Positions 1 to 7,439 of a DNA stretch of 8,527 bases are shown in pieces (the stretch's first letter is position 1; each line of letters begins with the position of its first letter). The notes below the pieces were generated by a model. The model saw only the letters and a program-made list of their open reading frames with translations. It did not search any database and was not told the DNA's origin. The position numbers were made by a program, and so were the translations under genes. The DNA comes from Nitrospiraceae bacterium (GTDB lineage Bacteria; Nitrospirota; Thermodesulfovibrionia; Thermodesulfovibrionales; Dissulfurispiraceae). The stretch spans positions 194 through 8,720 of the forward strand of contig PMYY01000099.1 in NCBI GenBank assembly GCA_003170655.1. The letters run 5' to 3'.

Positions 1-2228
1 ATCTCGCCGGACGGCTTGGCCATAAGACCTCTCATACCGGCCAGCTGCCTGATCTGGGCCGTGCTTCCTCTAGCGCCCGAATCCGCCATCATGTAAATGC
101 TATTGAAAGAACGACTCTCCTGCAACTCCTCCTCGGAGAGCGCCTTCCCATCTTCGGCGCCGAGTTCCTTCATCATCTCGTCGGCGACCTTTTCTGTCAC
201 GTTCGCCCAGATGTCGATGACCTTGTTGTAACGCTCGCCCTGGGTTATGAGACCGTCCGCGTATTGTTTACTGACCTCCATGACCTCGTCTTCAGCGACC
301 TTGATGAGCTCAGCCTTCTTTGTGGGAACATGCATGTCGTCGATGCAGATCGAAATCCCCGACATGGTTGCAAAACGGAATCCCAGTTTTTCAAGCTTGT
401 TCATGAATATAACGGTCTCCCGCTTGCCCACACCTTTATGAATATATTCAATCAGCTTTCCAAGTTCCTTCTTCGTAAGCTCTTTGTTGATCATTGCAAA
501 GGGAACATCCTTCGGCAATATCTCGCTGAAAAGCATTCTACCGACCGTAGTCTCGACAAAATTGCCGTCCAACTTTACCTTGACCATGGCATGGACATCG
601 ATTGCGCCGGCATCGTAGGCTATGCTCACATCCTCCGCGTCGGCGTAAATCTTTCCTTCCCCGGCCACACCCCTTCTCATCTTGGTTAGATAGTAAATAC
701 CGAGGACCATGTCTTGCGTCGGCAGAATAATCGGCTTTCCGTTTGCAGGCGAAAGCAGGTTGTTTACCGACATCATCAGTACTCGTGCCTCTATCTGCGC
801 CTCCAGTGAAAGAGGCACGTGGACCGCCATCTGGTCACCATCGAAGTCGGCGTTGAAGGCTGTGCAGACGAGAGGATGAAGCTTTATGGCCTTGCCCTCT
901 ACAAGTATCGGATCAAAGGCCTGTATACCAAGACGATGAAGAGTGGGTGCGCGGTTAAGCAGGACTGGATGCTCCTGTATCACCTCTTCGAGCGCATCCC
1001 AGACTTCGGGTTTCTCCTTTTCGACAAGCTTCTTTGCCTGCTTGATGGTCGTAGCGTAACCCTTCTCCTCGAGCTTGTTGAATACAAAAGGTTTGAAGAG
1101 TTCCAGTGCCATCATTTTGGGGAGACCGCACTGGTTGAGATTGAGGTCTGGGCCGACAACGATAACCGAACGGCCTGAATAGTCGACTCTCTTTCCAAGA
1201 AGGTTCTGCCTGAAACGGCCCTGCTTCCCCTTGATCATATCACTCAGGGATTTGAGCGCCCTTTTACCGCCGGCCTTCAGCACCTTTGTCTTCTTGCTGT
1301 TGTCGAACAGCGCGTCGACCGCCTCCTGGAGCATTCTCTTCTCGTTCTTTATGATGACGCTCGGTGCTTTAAGCTCCATCAGTCTTTTCAGACGGTTGTT
1401 CCTGTTGATAACGCGGCGATAAAGATCATTAAGATCGGACGTGGCAAACCGGCCTCCGTCGAGAGGAACAAGCGGCCTCAGGTCAGGCGGCAGAACGGGT
1501 ACGATGTCGAGGATCATCCACTCTGGCCTGTTGCCGGATTTCGTAAATGCATCGACAACCCTCAGCCTCTTGGTGAGTTTCTTCTTAACACCAAGGGACG
1601 ATACAGACTCTATCTTGTCCTTAAGCTCTCTCGCAAGGGTCTCAAGGTCCACCATTTTGAGGAGTTCCCTGATAGCCTCGGCACCCATACCAACCTTGAA
1701 CTTAGTGCCGAATTCAGCGATCTTCTTCTTGTAATCCTCTTCCGAAAGAAGATCTTTTTCCTTAAGGGTAGTCTCTCCCGGATCGATAACGATGTAATCT
1801 TCGAAGTAGAGTACCCTTTCAAGCTGCCGTACCGTCATATCAAGAAGGGTACCGATCCTGCTCGGCAGGCCCCTTAGGAACCACACATGAGCTACGGGGG
1901 TCGCAAGTTCGATGTGGCCCATCCGTTCCCGTCTCACCTTTGACTGTATGACCTCGACGCCGCACTTGTCGCAAATGACGCCGCGGTGCTTCATGCGTTT
2001 GTATTTGCCGCAGAGGCATTCCCAGTCCTTTACAGGGCCGAATATCTTCGCGCAGAAGAGTCCGTCATGCTCCGGCTTGAAAGTACGGTAGTTGATGGTC
2101 TCGGGCTTTTTGACCTCGCCGTGAGACCATTCTCGTATCTTTTCGGGTGATGCGAGCTTGATACGAATAGCATCGAAATCCCGAGGGTTCTTTGGTTTTT
2201 GAAAAAGGGCGTATATGTCTTCCTGCAA
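1..2228 (-). CDS. rpoC: RNA polymerase subunit beta-prime, N-terminal 742 residues (3' end outside window)
   Basis: RpoC is the beta-prime subunit of DNA-directed RNA polymerase and supplies the catalytic magnesium site. I translated it directly on the minus strand. The N-terminus reads (M)QEDIYALFQKPKNPRDF. The zinc-binding cysteines are C71, C73, C86 and C89 (motif CLCGKYKR...CDKC). The rudder/switch-2 area around residues 310-350 includes KGKQGRFRQNLLGKRVDYSGRS at about 326-347. The catalytic motif NADFDGDQ places D461, D463 and D465 one residue after their E. coli equivalents. SGARGS lies at 717-722. The frame is open to the window edge and ends at MAKPSGE, so the bridge helix and C-terminal half are missing only because the window stops. 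No insertion or broken motif is seen. The start is TTG at 2226-2228, 2 nt after the rpoB stop; there is no in-frame ATG nearby, and GGAGG lies 7 nt upstream. The tight spacing implies translational coupling with rpoB. Confidence 0.97.
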   Translation of the reverse strand, partial: MQEDIYALFQKPKNPRDFDAIRIKLASPEKIREWSHGEVKKPETINYRTFKPEHDGLFCAKIFGPVKDWECLCGKYKRMKHRGVICDKCGVEVIQSKVRRERMGHIELATPVAHVWFLRGLPSRIGTLLDMTVRQLERVLYFEDYIVIDPGETTLKEKDLLSEEDYKKKIAEFGTKFKVGMGAEAIRELLKMVDLETLARELKDKIESVSSLGVKKKLTKRLRVVDAFTKSGNRPEWMILDIVPVLPPDLRPLVPLDGGRFATSDLNDLYRRVINRNNRLKRLMELKAPSVIIKNEKRMLQEAVDALFDNSKKTKVLKAGGKRALKSLSDMIKGKQGRFRQNLLGKRVDYSGRSVIVVGPDLNLNQCGLPKMMALELFKPFVFNKLEEKGYATTIKQAKKLVEKEKPEVWDALEEVIQEHPVLLNRAPTLHRLGIQAFDPILVEGKAIKLHPLVCTAFNADFDGDQMAVHVPLSLEAQIEARVLMMSVNNLLSPANGKPIILPTQDMVLGIYYLTKMRRGVAGEGKIYADAEDVSIAYDAGAIDVHAMVKVKLDGNFVETTVGRMLFSEILPKDVPFAMINKELTKKELGKLIEYIHKGVGKRETVIFMNKLEKLGFRFATMSGISICIDDMHVPTKKAELIKVAEDEVMEVSKQYADGLITQGERYNKVIDIWANVTEKVADEMMKELGAEDGKALSEEELQESRSFNSIYMMADSGARGSTAQIRQLAGMRGLMAKPSGE

Positions 2229-2230
2229 AG

Positions 2231-5200
2231 TTATCCCTCCCTGCTTCTCTTTTTCTCAAGAAGCTCGACGTCGAGGCCGAGGCTCTGGAGCTCTTTTATT
2301 AATACGTGAAACGATTCGGGAATGCCCGGTTCGAGCACTGGATCGCCTTTGACAATAGCCTCGTACATACGCGATCTTCCGCTGATGTCGTCACTTTTCA
2401 CGGTCAGAAATTCCTGAAGAGTATGCGCAGCGCCATATGCCTCGAGGGCCCAAACTTCCATTTCTCCGAGTCTCTGGCCGCCGAACTGCGCCTTTCCTCC
2501 AAGTGGTTGCTGCGTCACAAGCGAGTATGGCCCGATGGAGCGTGCGTGAATCTTGTCCGCTACAAGATGATGGAGCTTGAGCATGTACATACAACCCACG
2601 GTTACAGGTCTCTGGAACGGCTCTCCGGTCCTGCCATCAACGAGCTGCATCTGGCCCGATGTCGCAAAGCCAGCCTTTTTGAGGAGCTCCTTGATCTCAT
2701 TTTCCCTCGCTCCTTCAAATACAGGGGTGGTGACATAGAGCTTCTGATTGTAAGCGGCCCATCCGAGATGCGCCTCCAAGATCTGCCCCACGTTCATTCT
2801 CGATGGAACGCCGAGAGGATTCAACACTATGTCCACAGGCGTCCCGTCGGGGAGATACGGCATCTCCTCAGCCGGCATCACCATCGAGACGACACCCTTA
2901 TTCCCATGGCGCCCTGCCATCTTGTCTCCTACCTGGATCTTCCTCTTCATCGCTATATAAACTTTGACGACCTTGTTCACTCCGGGAGGCAGTTCGTCTC
3001 CCTTCTTCACTCGTTCTAGCCTTTCGTGGTAACGGGTTTCAAGGTAGCGTATGTACTGATTGATTTCGCCATTGACCTCGTCGATCTTCTCCCGAGCGTC
3101 GGGTTCGTCTATCTTGACCCTGAGAAGATGATCATCCTTGACCCTGAGAATATGAGCCTCCGTGAGTTTTTTGCCCTTTGGGCAGAGGAGCTCCTTAGTC
3201 TTGGAGTCCTTCACGTCCTCGACAGGCTTCTGCCCTACAAGTATCTTTCGGATGCGCACGGCTTTCTCTTCCTTCAATATCTTGACCTCTTCATCAAGGT
3301 CCCTCTGGAGCCGGCTTATGTCGTCTTCTTCGATGCTTTTCGTCCGTTCATCCTTCTCGATGCCCTTTCTCGAAAGGACGCGGACATCTACTACAGTTCC
3401 CTCGATCCCCGGCGGCACATAAAGGCAACTTTCCTTGACCTCCTCGGCCTTTTCACCGAAGATCGCCCGAAGAAGTTTCTCTTCAGGCGTCAATATGGTC
3501 TCGCCTTTCGGAGTGACCTTGCCGACGAGGATATCGCCCGCTTTTACCTCAGCGCCGATTCTGATAATACCGCTTTCGTCGAGGTCTTTGAGTGCCTCTT
3601 CGCCGACGTTGGGAATGTCTCTAGTGATCTCTTCGGGACCGAGTTTTGTATCACGCGACTCAAGCTCGAATTCGTCAACATGGATGGAAGTGAATATGTC
3701 GTCCACCACCATTCTCTCATTCAGAAGCATGGCATCTTCAAAGTTGTATCCGCCCCAAGGCATGAAGGCGACGATGACATTCTTTCCTAGGGCCAGTTCA
3801 CCGAATTCGGTCGATGGTCCGTCAGCAAGAATGGCACCCTTCTCGACCGTATCGCCGGGATTGACCGTCGGCTTCTGGTTCATACATGTTCCCTGGTTGG
3901 AGCGCTGGAATTTAACAAGACTGTAAATATCCACGCCTCCGCCGTCTTCGGTGACCCTAACGACGATACGCGAGGAATCCACGCTCTCTATAACACCAGC
4001 CCTTTTAGCTATTACAATCCACCCGGAATCCCTGGCGGCAAAGTGTTCCATGCCGGTGCCGACAACCGGAGCGTCCGGACGGAGCAGTGGTACCGCCTGT
4101 CTCTGCATGTTCGATCCCATGAGTGCCCTGTTGGCATCGTCGTTTTCGAGGAATGGAATCAGCGCTGCCGATACGCCGACGATCTGCTTGGGTGACACAT
4201 CCATGTACTGAACCTCTTCGGGCGTTAAAATCCTGAAGTCATGCCCGACTCTAGCGGACACAGTGCCCAGTAAATGACCCTTCTTGTCGATAGGCGAAGT
4301 TGCTTCAGCGATGATGTACCTTTCCCCTTCTGATGCAGACAGGTAGACTATTTCGCTGGTTACCTTGCCCTCGACAACCTTGCGATACGGGGCCTCAATA
4401 AAGCCAAAGTCGTTGATCTTGGCATAACTCGCCAGAGATGTGATGAGTCCGATATTCGGACCTTCAGGAGTTTCGATTGGGCAGATCCTAGCGTAATGGG
4501 TCGGATGTACGTCTCTAACCTCGAACCCCGCGCGCTCTCTTGTGAGTCCGCCCGGACCGAGGGCCGACAGTCTTCTCTTATGTGTGATCTCCGAGAGCGG
4601 GTTGGTCTGGTCCATAAACTGGCTCAGCTGGCTCGATCCGAAGAATTCCTTGACGGCGGCAAGTACCGGCTTGGCGTTGATCAGATCATGCGGCATGGCC
4701 TGGTCGAGCTCCGTTATGGTCATCTTTTCCTTGATGGCCCTCTCCATGCGGACGAGGCCGATCCTGAACTGGTTTTCGAGGAGTTCGCCTATACCCCTGA
4801 CACGGCGGTTGCCGAGATGGTCGATGTCGTCCACTTCTCCCTTGCCTGTCCTCAGGTTCAAAAGATATCGTACAATCTCGACGACATCCTTATCGGTCAA
4901 GACTCTGACGTCCAGCGCTGTATCGAGACTGAGTTTCTCGTTCACCTTCAATCTGCCAACCGACGAAAGATCATAGCGTTTGGGATCGAAGAAGAGACCG
5001 CTGAAGAGTTCTTTTGCAGCGTCTTCGGTGGCAGGCTCGCCGGGCCTCAGTTTTTTGTAAATCTCCTTCAGTGCATCCTTCTGCGAACCGACCTTGTCAG
5101 TGAGGAGCGTCTCTCTGAACGACGGCAGATAACTGACGTTGTCGATGAAAAGCAGATTGAGAGACGCAATCTTTAGAGACGTAATCTTCACGAGTATCTC

Positions 5201-6166
5201 TTCCGTAATCTCTTTGTTGCTGTCGAGGACGATTTCGCCTGTTTTGGGATCGACGATATCGGTAAGCGTGACCCTGCCGATGATCTCATTCCTGGGGATC
5301 GGCACTTCCTTGATCCCCAAAGACTCTATTTTCTTGAGGGCAAGTTTGGTTATCTTGCTCCCTTCTTTAACGATTACTTCCTTTGTCTGAGGTGCTAATA
5401 TACTGTATTTAGACCTGATGCCGGAGAGAACGTGACTGACCGTACGGGTGAAGTTCTCCCTGTCGACAATCTTGATTTCCTCCACCGGGTAAAAGGTCTT
5501 CAACAGGTCTTCATTCGTATACCCCAAAGCCTTAAGGACGATGGTTGCGGGAAGCTTTCTTCGTCTGTCGATCCTGACGTAGAGAATATCCTTCGAGTCA
5601 AACTCGAAGTCTAGCCACGAGCCCCTCACTGGGATTACCCGCGCAGTATATAAAAGCCGTCCGCTTGCATGAGTCTTACCTTTGTCCGGAGCGAAATAGA
5701 CGCCGGGTGAGCGGTGAAGCTGGCTGACGATGACCCTTTCAATTCCGTTTATGATAAAGCTGCCCGTATCTGTCATTATCGGCATCTCGCCGATATATAC
5801 TTCCTGTCCTCTCGATTCCTTCAGGATTTTGTGCTCTTTTTCATCCCTTTCCCATAGGTTAAGTTTAACCTTGATCTTGAGAGGGGCTGCATAGCTGACT
5901 CCCTTCAGGATACATTCGCGGGGAGACACTTTAGGCTCGCCGAGGACATAAGAAATGAACTCAATCGAGGTCGTATCGTTATAATCAGTGATTGGAAAGA
6001 CGCTGCTGAACGCCGCCTGCAGCCCTTCATCCAGTCTCTGTTCGTAAGGCGCATCCTTCTGCAGAAACCGGTCGAAGGATTTCTTCTGGAATTCCACAAG
6101 ATAGGGTACCTCTAATACGGGAGGCACTTTTCCGAAATTCATTCGCTCTCTTAAAAGCTTAACCAT
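2231..6166 (-). CDS. rpoB: RNA polymerase subunit beta, 1311 aa, complete
   Basis: RpoB is the beta subunit of RNA polymerase, forming with beta-prime the active-site cleft and the rifampicin pocket. Seen in order: the N-terminal lobe with VSQLHRSPGVYF (147-158); a beta-i4-like insertion (about 230-350); the rifampicin region SSQLSQFMDQ...ITHKRRLSAL (511-536); NFEDA (808-812; E810 and D811 match E. coli E813 and D814); a beta-i9-like insertion (about 930-1060); the catalytic lysines K1074 and K1082 in IAMKRKIQVGDKMAGRHGNKG; and the C-terminal FGGQRLGEMEVWALEAYGA clamp segment. The usual resistance positions (S515, Q516, D519, H529, S534, L536, equal to E. coli 512, 513, 516, 526, 531, 533) carry the rifampicin-sensitive residues. 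Length is close to the E. coli 1342. The ATG at 6164-6166 is preceded by AAGGAG at 4 nt. It lies 99 nt after rplL and 2 nt before rpoC. A 24-nt in-frame duplication lies in the beta-i9 region. Confidence 0.99.
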   Translation of the reverse strand: MVKLLRERMNFGKVPPVLEVPYLVEFQKKSFDRFLQKDAPYEQRLDEGLQAAFSSVFPITDYNDTTSIEFISYVLGEPKVSPRECILKGVSYAAPLKIKVKLNLWERDEKEHKILKESRGQEVYIGEMPIMTDTGSFIINGIERVIVSQLHRSPGVYFAPDKGKTHASGRLLYTARVIPVRGSWLDFEFDSKDILYVRIDRRRKLPATIVLKALGYTNEDLLKTFYPVEEIKIVDRENFTRTVSHVLSGIRSKYSILAPQTKEVIVKEGSKITKLALKKIESLGIKEVPIPRNEIIGRVTLTDIVDPKTGEIVLDSNKEITEEILVKITSLKIASLNLLFIDNVSYLPSFRETLLTDKVGSQKDALKEIYKKLRPGEPATEDAAKELFSGLFFDPKRYDLSSVGRLKVNEKLSLDTALDVRVLTDKDVVEIVRYLLNLRTGKGEVDDIDHLGNRRVRGIGELLENQFRIGLVRMERAIKEKMTITELDQAMPHDLINAKPVLAAVKEFFGSSQLSQFMDQTNPLSEITHKRRLSALGPGGLTRERAGFEVRDVHPTHYARICPIETPEGPNIGLITSLASYAKINDFGFIEAPYRKVVEGKVTSEIVYLSASEGERYIIAEATSPIDKKGHLLGTVSARVGHDFRILTPEEVQYMDVSPKQIVGVSAALIPFLENDDANRALMGSNMQRQAVPLLRPDAPVVGTGMEHFAARDSGWIVIAKRAGVIESVDSSRIVVRVTEDGGGVDIYSLVKFQRSNQGTCMNQKPTVNPGDTVEKGAILADGPSTEFGELALGKNVIVAFMPWGGYNFEDAMLLNERMVVDDIFTSIHVDEFELESRDTKLGPEEITRDIPNVGEEALKDLDESGIIRIGAEVKAGDILVGKVTPKGETILTPEEKLLRAIFGEKAEEVKESCLYVPPGIEGTVVDVRVLSRKGIEKDERTKSIEEDDISRLQRDLDEEVKILKEEKAVRIRKILVGQKPVEDVKDSKTKELLCPKGKKLTEAHILRVKDDHLLRVKIDEPDAREKIDEVNGEINQYIRYLETRYHERLERVKKGDELPPGVNKVVKVYIAMKRKIQVGDKMAGRHGNKGVVSMVMPAEEMPYLPDGTPVDIVLNPLGVPSRMNVGQILEAHLGWAAYNQKLYVTTPVFEGARENEIKELLKKAGFATSGQMQLVDGRTGEPFQRPVTVGCMYMLKLHHLVADKIHARSIGPYSLVTQQPLGGKAQFGGQRLGEMEVWALEAYGAAHTLQEFLTVKSDDISGRSRMYEAIVKGDPVLEPGIPESFHVLIKELQSLGLDVELLEKKRSREG
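2235..2242 (-). promoter_or_regulatory. Shine-Dalgarno for rpoC, inside the rpoB 3' end
   Basis: The minus strand reads AGGGAGGG within the last codons of rpoB. The GGAGG core (2236-2240) is 7 nt from the TTG at 2226-2228. This site decides the rpoC start, because no ATG or GTG exists in frame near it and an in-frame TGA (2256-2258) lies just upstream. Confidence 0.8.
3107..3154 (-). repeat. 24-nt tandem in-frame duplication inside rpoB
   Basis: Two adjacent 24-nt units (3131-3154 and 3107-3130) each begin CATnTTCTCAGGGTCAAG, and 17 of these 18 bases match. The last two codons differ. They encode HILRVKDD (1005-1012) and HLLRVKID (1013-1020) in the beta-i9-like insertion, a surface region that varies in length between lineages. 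A past 8-codon duplication is the simplest reading. Confidence 0.65.
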
Positions 6167-6170
6167 AGCT

Positions 6171-6176
6171 CTCCTT
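6171..6176 (-). promoter_or_regulatory. Shine-Dalgarno for rpoB
   Basis: The minus strand reads AAGGAG followed by AGCT and the ATG of rpoB. The 4-nt spacing is slightly short but usable, and it supports the first ATG rather than the internal Met at residue 9. Confidence 0.7.
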
Positions 6177-6210
6177 AAATATAGTTAATGGGTTGCAGCG
6201 TTACTGAGCA

Positions 6211-6239
6211 GATGGACGGAAGGATTCCCTCCTCCCATC
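6211..6239 (-). promoter_or_regulatory. imperfect hairpin in the rplL-rpoB gap, candidate attenuator or RNA processing site
   Basis: In the minus-strand transcript, GATGGG (6234-6239) pairs with TCCATC (6211-6216) including one G-U pair. There is then one A-G mismatch, and GGAGGG (6227-6232) pairs with CCTTCC (6218-6223) around an AAT loop. No U-run follows, so it does not look like a standard intrinsic terminator. In E. coli the equivalent gap holds a partial terminator and an RNase III site; a similar role here is inference from position and structure. The rest of the 99-nt gap shows only the rpoB ribosome binding site. Confidence 0.45.
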
Positions 6240-6265
6240 CACCTCTCCATGTTCCCATTGACGCT

Positions 6266-6643
6266 TTACTTAACCTCGACTTTTGCTCCTTCAGCTTCAA
6301 TCTTGGCCTTGATAGCATCGGCCTCTTCCTTGGAAACACCAGTTTTGACTGCCTTGGGTGCTCCGTCAACCAGGTCCTTCGCCTCTTTGAGTCCAAGTCC
6401 GGTAATTTCTCTGACGACCTTGATGACCTGGATCTTCTTGTCGCCGACGCCGACGAGAACGACATCAAAGCTGGTTTTCTCTTCAGCTGCTGCCGGCGCT
6501 GCTGCTGCCGGCGCTGCTGCCATCGCCATGGGCGCTGCAGCTGTAACGCCGTATCTCTCCTCAAATTCCTTGATGAACTGCGACATATCGAGAATGGTCA
6601 TGTTGTCGATAAAGCTGAAGACATCTTCTTTGGTAATAGCCAT
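6266..6643 (-). CDS. rplL: 50S ribosomal protein L7/L12, 125 aa, complete
   Basis: L7/L12 is the multicopy stalk protein of the large ribosomal subunit; its dimers sit on the L10 C-terminal helix and recruit translation GTPases. The N-terminal dimerisation domain covers about residues 1-32. A flexible Ala/Pro/Met hinge covers about 34-53. The globular C-terminal domain (56-125) holds KIQVIKVVREITGLGLKEAK and DLVDGAPK, the conserved GTPase-contact helices. Length is normal for the family. The ATG at 6641-6643 follows AAGGAGG with 10 nt between. The gene begins 29 nt after the rplJ stop, the usual rplJL arrangement, so the shared leader ahead of rplJ probably governs both. The hinge is encoded partly by a perfect 15-nt tandem repeat. 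Confidence 0.99.
   Translation of the reverse strand: MAITKEDVFSFIDNMTILDMSQFIKEFEERYGVTAAAPMAMAAAPAAAAPAAAEEKTSFDVVLVGVGDKKIQVIKVVREITGLGLKEAKDLVDGAPKAVKTGVSKEEADAIKAKIEAEGAKVEVK
6486..6515 (-). repeat. two perfect 15-nt tandem copies in the rplL hinge
   Basis: On the plus strand GCTGCTGCCGGCGCT occurs twice in direct succession (6486-6500 and 6501-6515). It encodes two APAAA units (residues 44-48 and 49-53) of the flexible L7/L12 hinge. Hinge length is tolerant of change, so in-frame gain or loss of a unit would be easy. Confidence 0.85.
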
Positions 6644-6672
6644 GAAACTGTATCCTCCTTGAATTTAAACCA

Positions 6673-7194
6673 TTATTGGGTTTTTTTATTTTTTACTGCT
6701 TCAAGCGCGTAAGCCAATTGTACTACCGTTGCATTGAGTAAGCCGGCGAGCTTTGTAGCCGGGGCTTGAAACGTTCCGGCAAGCATACTGAGGAGAACTG
6801 TCTTGGACGGCAATTTGGACACCTCTTTGATCTCATCCGTCGAATAGAGCTTTCCTTCAATAACGCCACTCTTGACCTTGAATTTGTCGTTCTTGGCGGC
6901 AAATTCAAGGACTTTCTTGGCCGCCGCTACCGGATCGTCATATCCGAAAGCGAGGCCAGTCGGTCCGACGAACACGCTCTTGGCGGACTCGTAAGGCGTC
7001 CCTGCAGCCGCTATCGTGACAAGTGTGTTCTTGAAGACCTTGTATTCAGCGCCGGCTTCTTTCAGGCTTTTGCGCAAATCGGCGATTTGCGCAACTGTAA
7101 GCCCCTTGTACTCGGTGAACACAACCGCCTTCGATTTGGACAACTTCTCGGTTAATTCGGCAAGCTGTTTTGATTTTTTCTCTTTGGTAATCAG
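6673..7194 (-). CDS. rplJ: 50S ribosomal protein L10, 173 aa, apparent CTG start
   Basis: L10 anchors the L7/L12 dimers to 23S rRNA at the stalk base. Together with L7/L12 it represses its own mRNA in studied bacteria. Seen: the N-terminal helix ITKEKKSKQLAELTEKL, the family core KAVVFTEYKGLTVAQIADLR, YKVFKNTL, and a C-terminal Ala/Leu-rich helix (KLAGLLNATVVQLAYALEAV) that would bind L7/L12. There is no ATG, GTG or TTG at the expected start. AAAGGAGG (7201-7208) is 6 nt before CTG (7192-7194) and 9 nt before an in-frame ATT (7189-7191). A TTG at 7141-7143 would give 156 aa, but it would remove the conserved N-terminal helix and has only a weak ribosome site. I chose CTG; ATT is nearly as good. 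The identity is certain, the start is not. Confidence 0.93.
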   Translation of the reverse strand: MITKEKKSKQLAELTEKLSKSKAVVFTEYKGLTVAQIADLRKSLKEAGAEYKVFKNTLVTIAAAGTPYESAKSVFVGPTGLAFGYDDPVAAAKKVLEFAAKNDKFKVKSGVIEGKLYSTDEIKEVSKLPSKTVLLSMLAGTFQAPATKLAGLLNATVVQLAYALEAVKNKKTQ

Positions 7195-7200
7195 AATGAT

Positions 7201-7208
7201 CCTCCTTT
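7201..7208 (-). promoter_or_regulatory. strong Shine-Dalgarno for rplJ
   Basis: The minus strand reads AAAGGAGG, a near-perfect ribosome binding site. It lies 4 nt after the closing strand of the leader's outer helix. It fixes the rplJ start to CTG at 7192-7194 or ATT at 7189-7191, although neither is a standard start codon. Confidence 0.8.
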
Positions 7209-7211
7209 CCC

Positions 7212-7321
7212 AGAGACCGCGTTGAGCAGGTAGTGATTGTGGTACGACAGGCGCCCCGGGTTCAACCCGGTCTGCAACAGCCTGTGTTTTCCCTTACCAC
7301 CGTCTCGGCAGGCGGGTCTCT
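7212..7321 (-). ncRNA. L10 leader, cis-acting autoregulatory RNA before rplJ
   Basis: The transcript folds into a closed set of helices found by eye. The outer stem is AGAGACC (7315-7321) with GGTCTCT (7212-7218), and may extend past a bulged C. The middle helix is GTGGTA (7295-7300) with TACCAC (7239-7244). The next is ACAGGC (7280-7285) with GCCTGT (7247-7252). The apical hairpin is CCGGGT (7265-7270) with ACCCGG (7256-7261) and a TGA loop. Between the outer and middle helices lies CCTGCCGAG (7304-7312), which resembles the conserved kink-turn core of the L10 leader family as I remember it. Position directly before rplJL, with the ribosome binding site just outside the outer stem, fits binding by the L10-L7/L12 complex. 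In E. coli this acts on translation and in Bacillus subtilis by transcription attenuation; which applies here is not visible. Confidence 0.8.
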
Positions 7322-7354
7322 CCCCATTAAACAAGTAAACGGCCCTTGCGAATC

Positions 7355-7372
7355 TCTTAGTATTGACTAAGA
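7355..7372 (-). repeat. perfect inverted repeat in the rplJ leader
   Basis: The minus strand reads TCTTAGTCAATACTAAGA, a 7-bp stem with a CAAT tetraloop. No U-tract follows. It could be an RNA hairpin or a protein-binding inverted repeat in DNA; the sequence does not decide. Confidence 0.5.
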
Positions 7373-7424
7373 CTTCACACGACCATTTACCGAAGCTGTA
7401 CCTACTGTCTCTGACGCTGTTGTT

Positions 7425-7439
7425 GCAGGCAAGGCCTGC
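7425..7439 (-). repeat. perfect hairpin in the rplJ leader
   Basis: The minus strand reads GCAGGCCTTGCCTGC, a 6-bp stem with a CTT loop, followed by AACAACAG rather than U residues. Its left arm GCAGGC is also complementary to GCCTGC at 7308-7313 inside the L10 leader core, so an alternative pairing is possible. Confidence 0.5.

Noticed and set aside
511..536. Search for a plus-strand or other hidden function at the left end, opposite rpoC
   Set aside because: All of 1-2228 reads as an unbroken, fully conserved rpoC frame on the minus strand; the plus-strand ORFs there are shadows.
2306..3790. Long plus-strand ORFs (237 and 254 codons) opposite rpoB
   Set aside because: They are antisense shadows of a highly conserved rpoB frame, lack ribosome binding sites and encode no recognisable domain.
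4496..5176. Plus-strand ORF of 226 codons opposite rpoB
   Set aside because: It lies fully antisense to conserved beta sequence including the rifampicin region; an open antisense frame is expected from the codon bias of rpoB.
6175..6564. Minus-strand ORF of 129 codons overlapping rplL and the rplL-rpoB gap
   Set aside because: It is the alternate frame of rplL, rich in Arg and Gln from GC-rich Ala codons, with no ribosome site of its own.
7326..7361. Possible promoter before rplJ (TTTAAT as a -10 box with TTCGCA upstream)
   Set aside because: The -35 match is poor and the spacing is only 15 nt; this is too weak to claim as a promoter.
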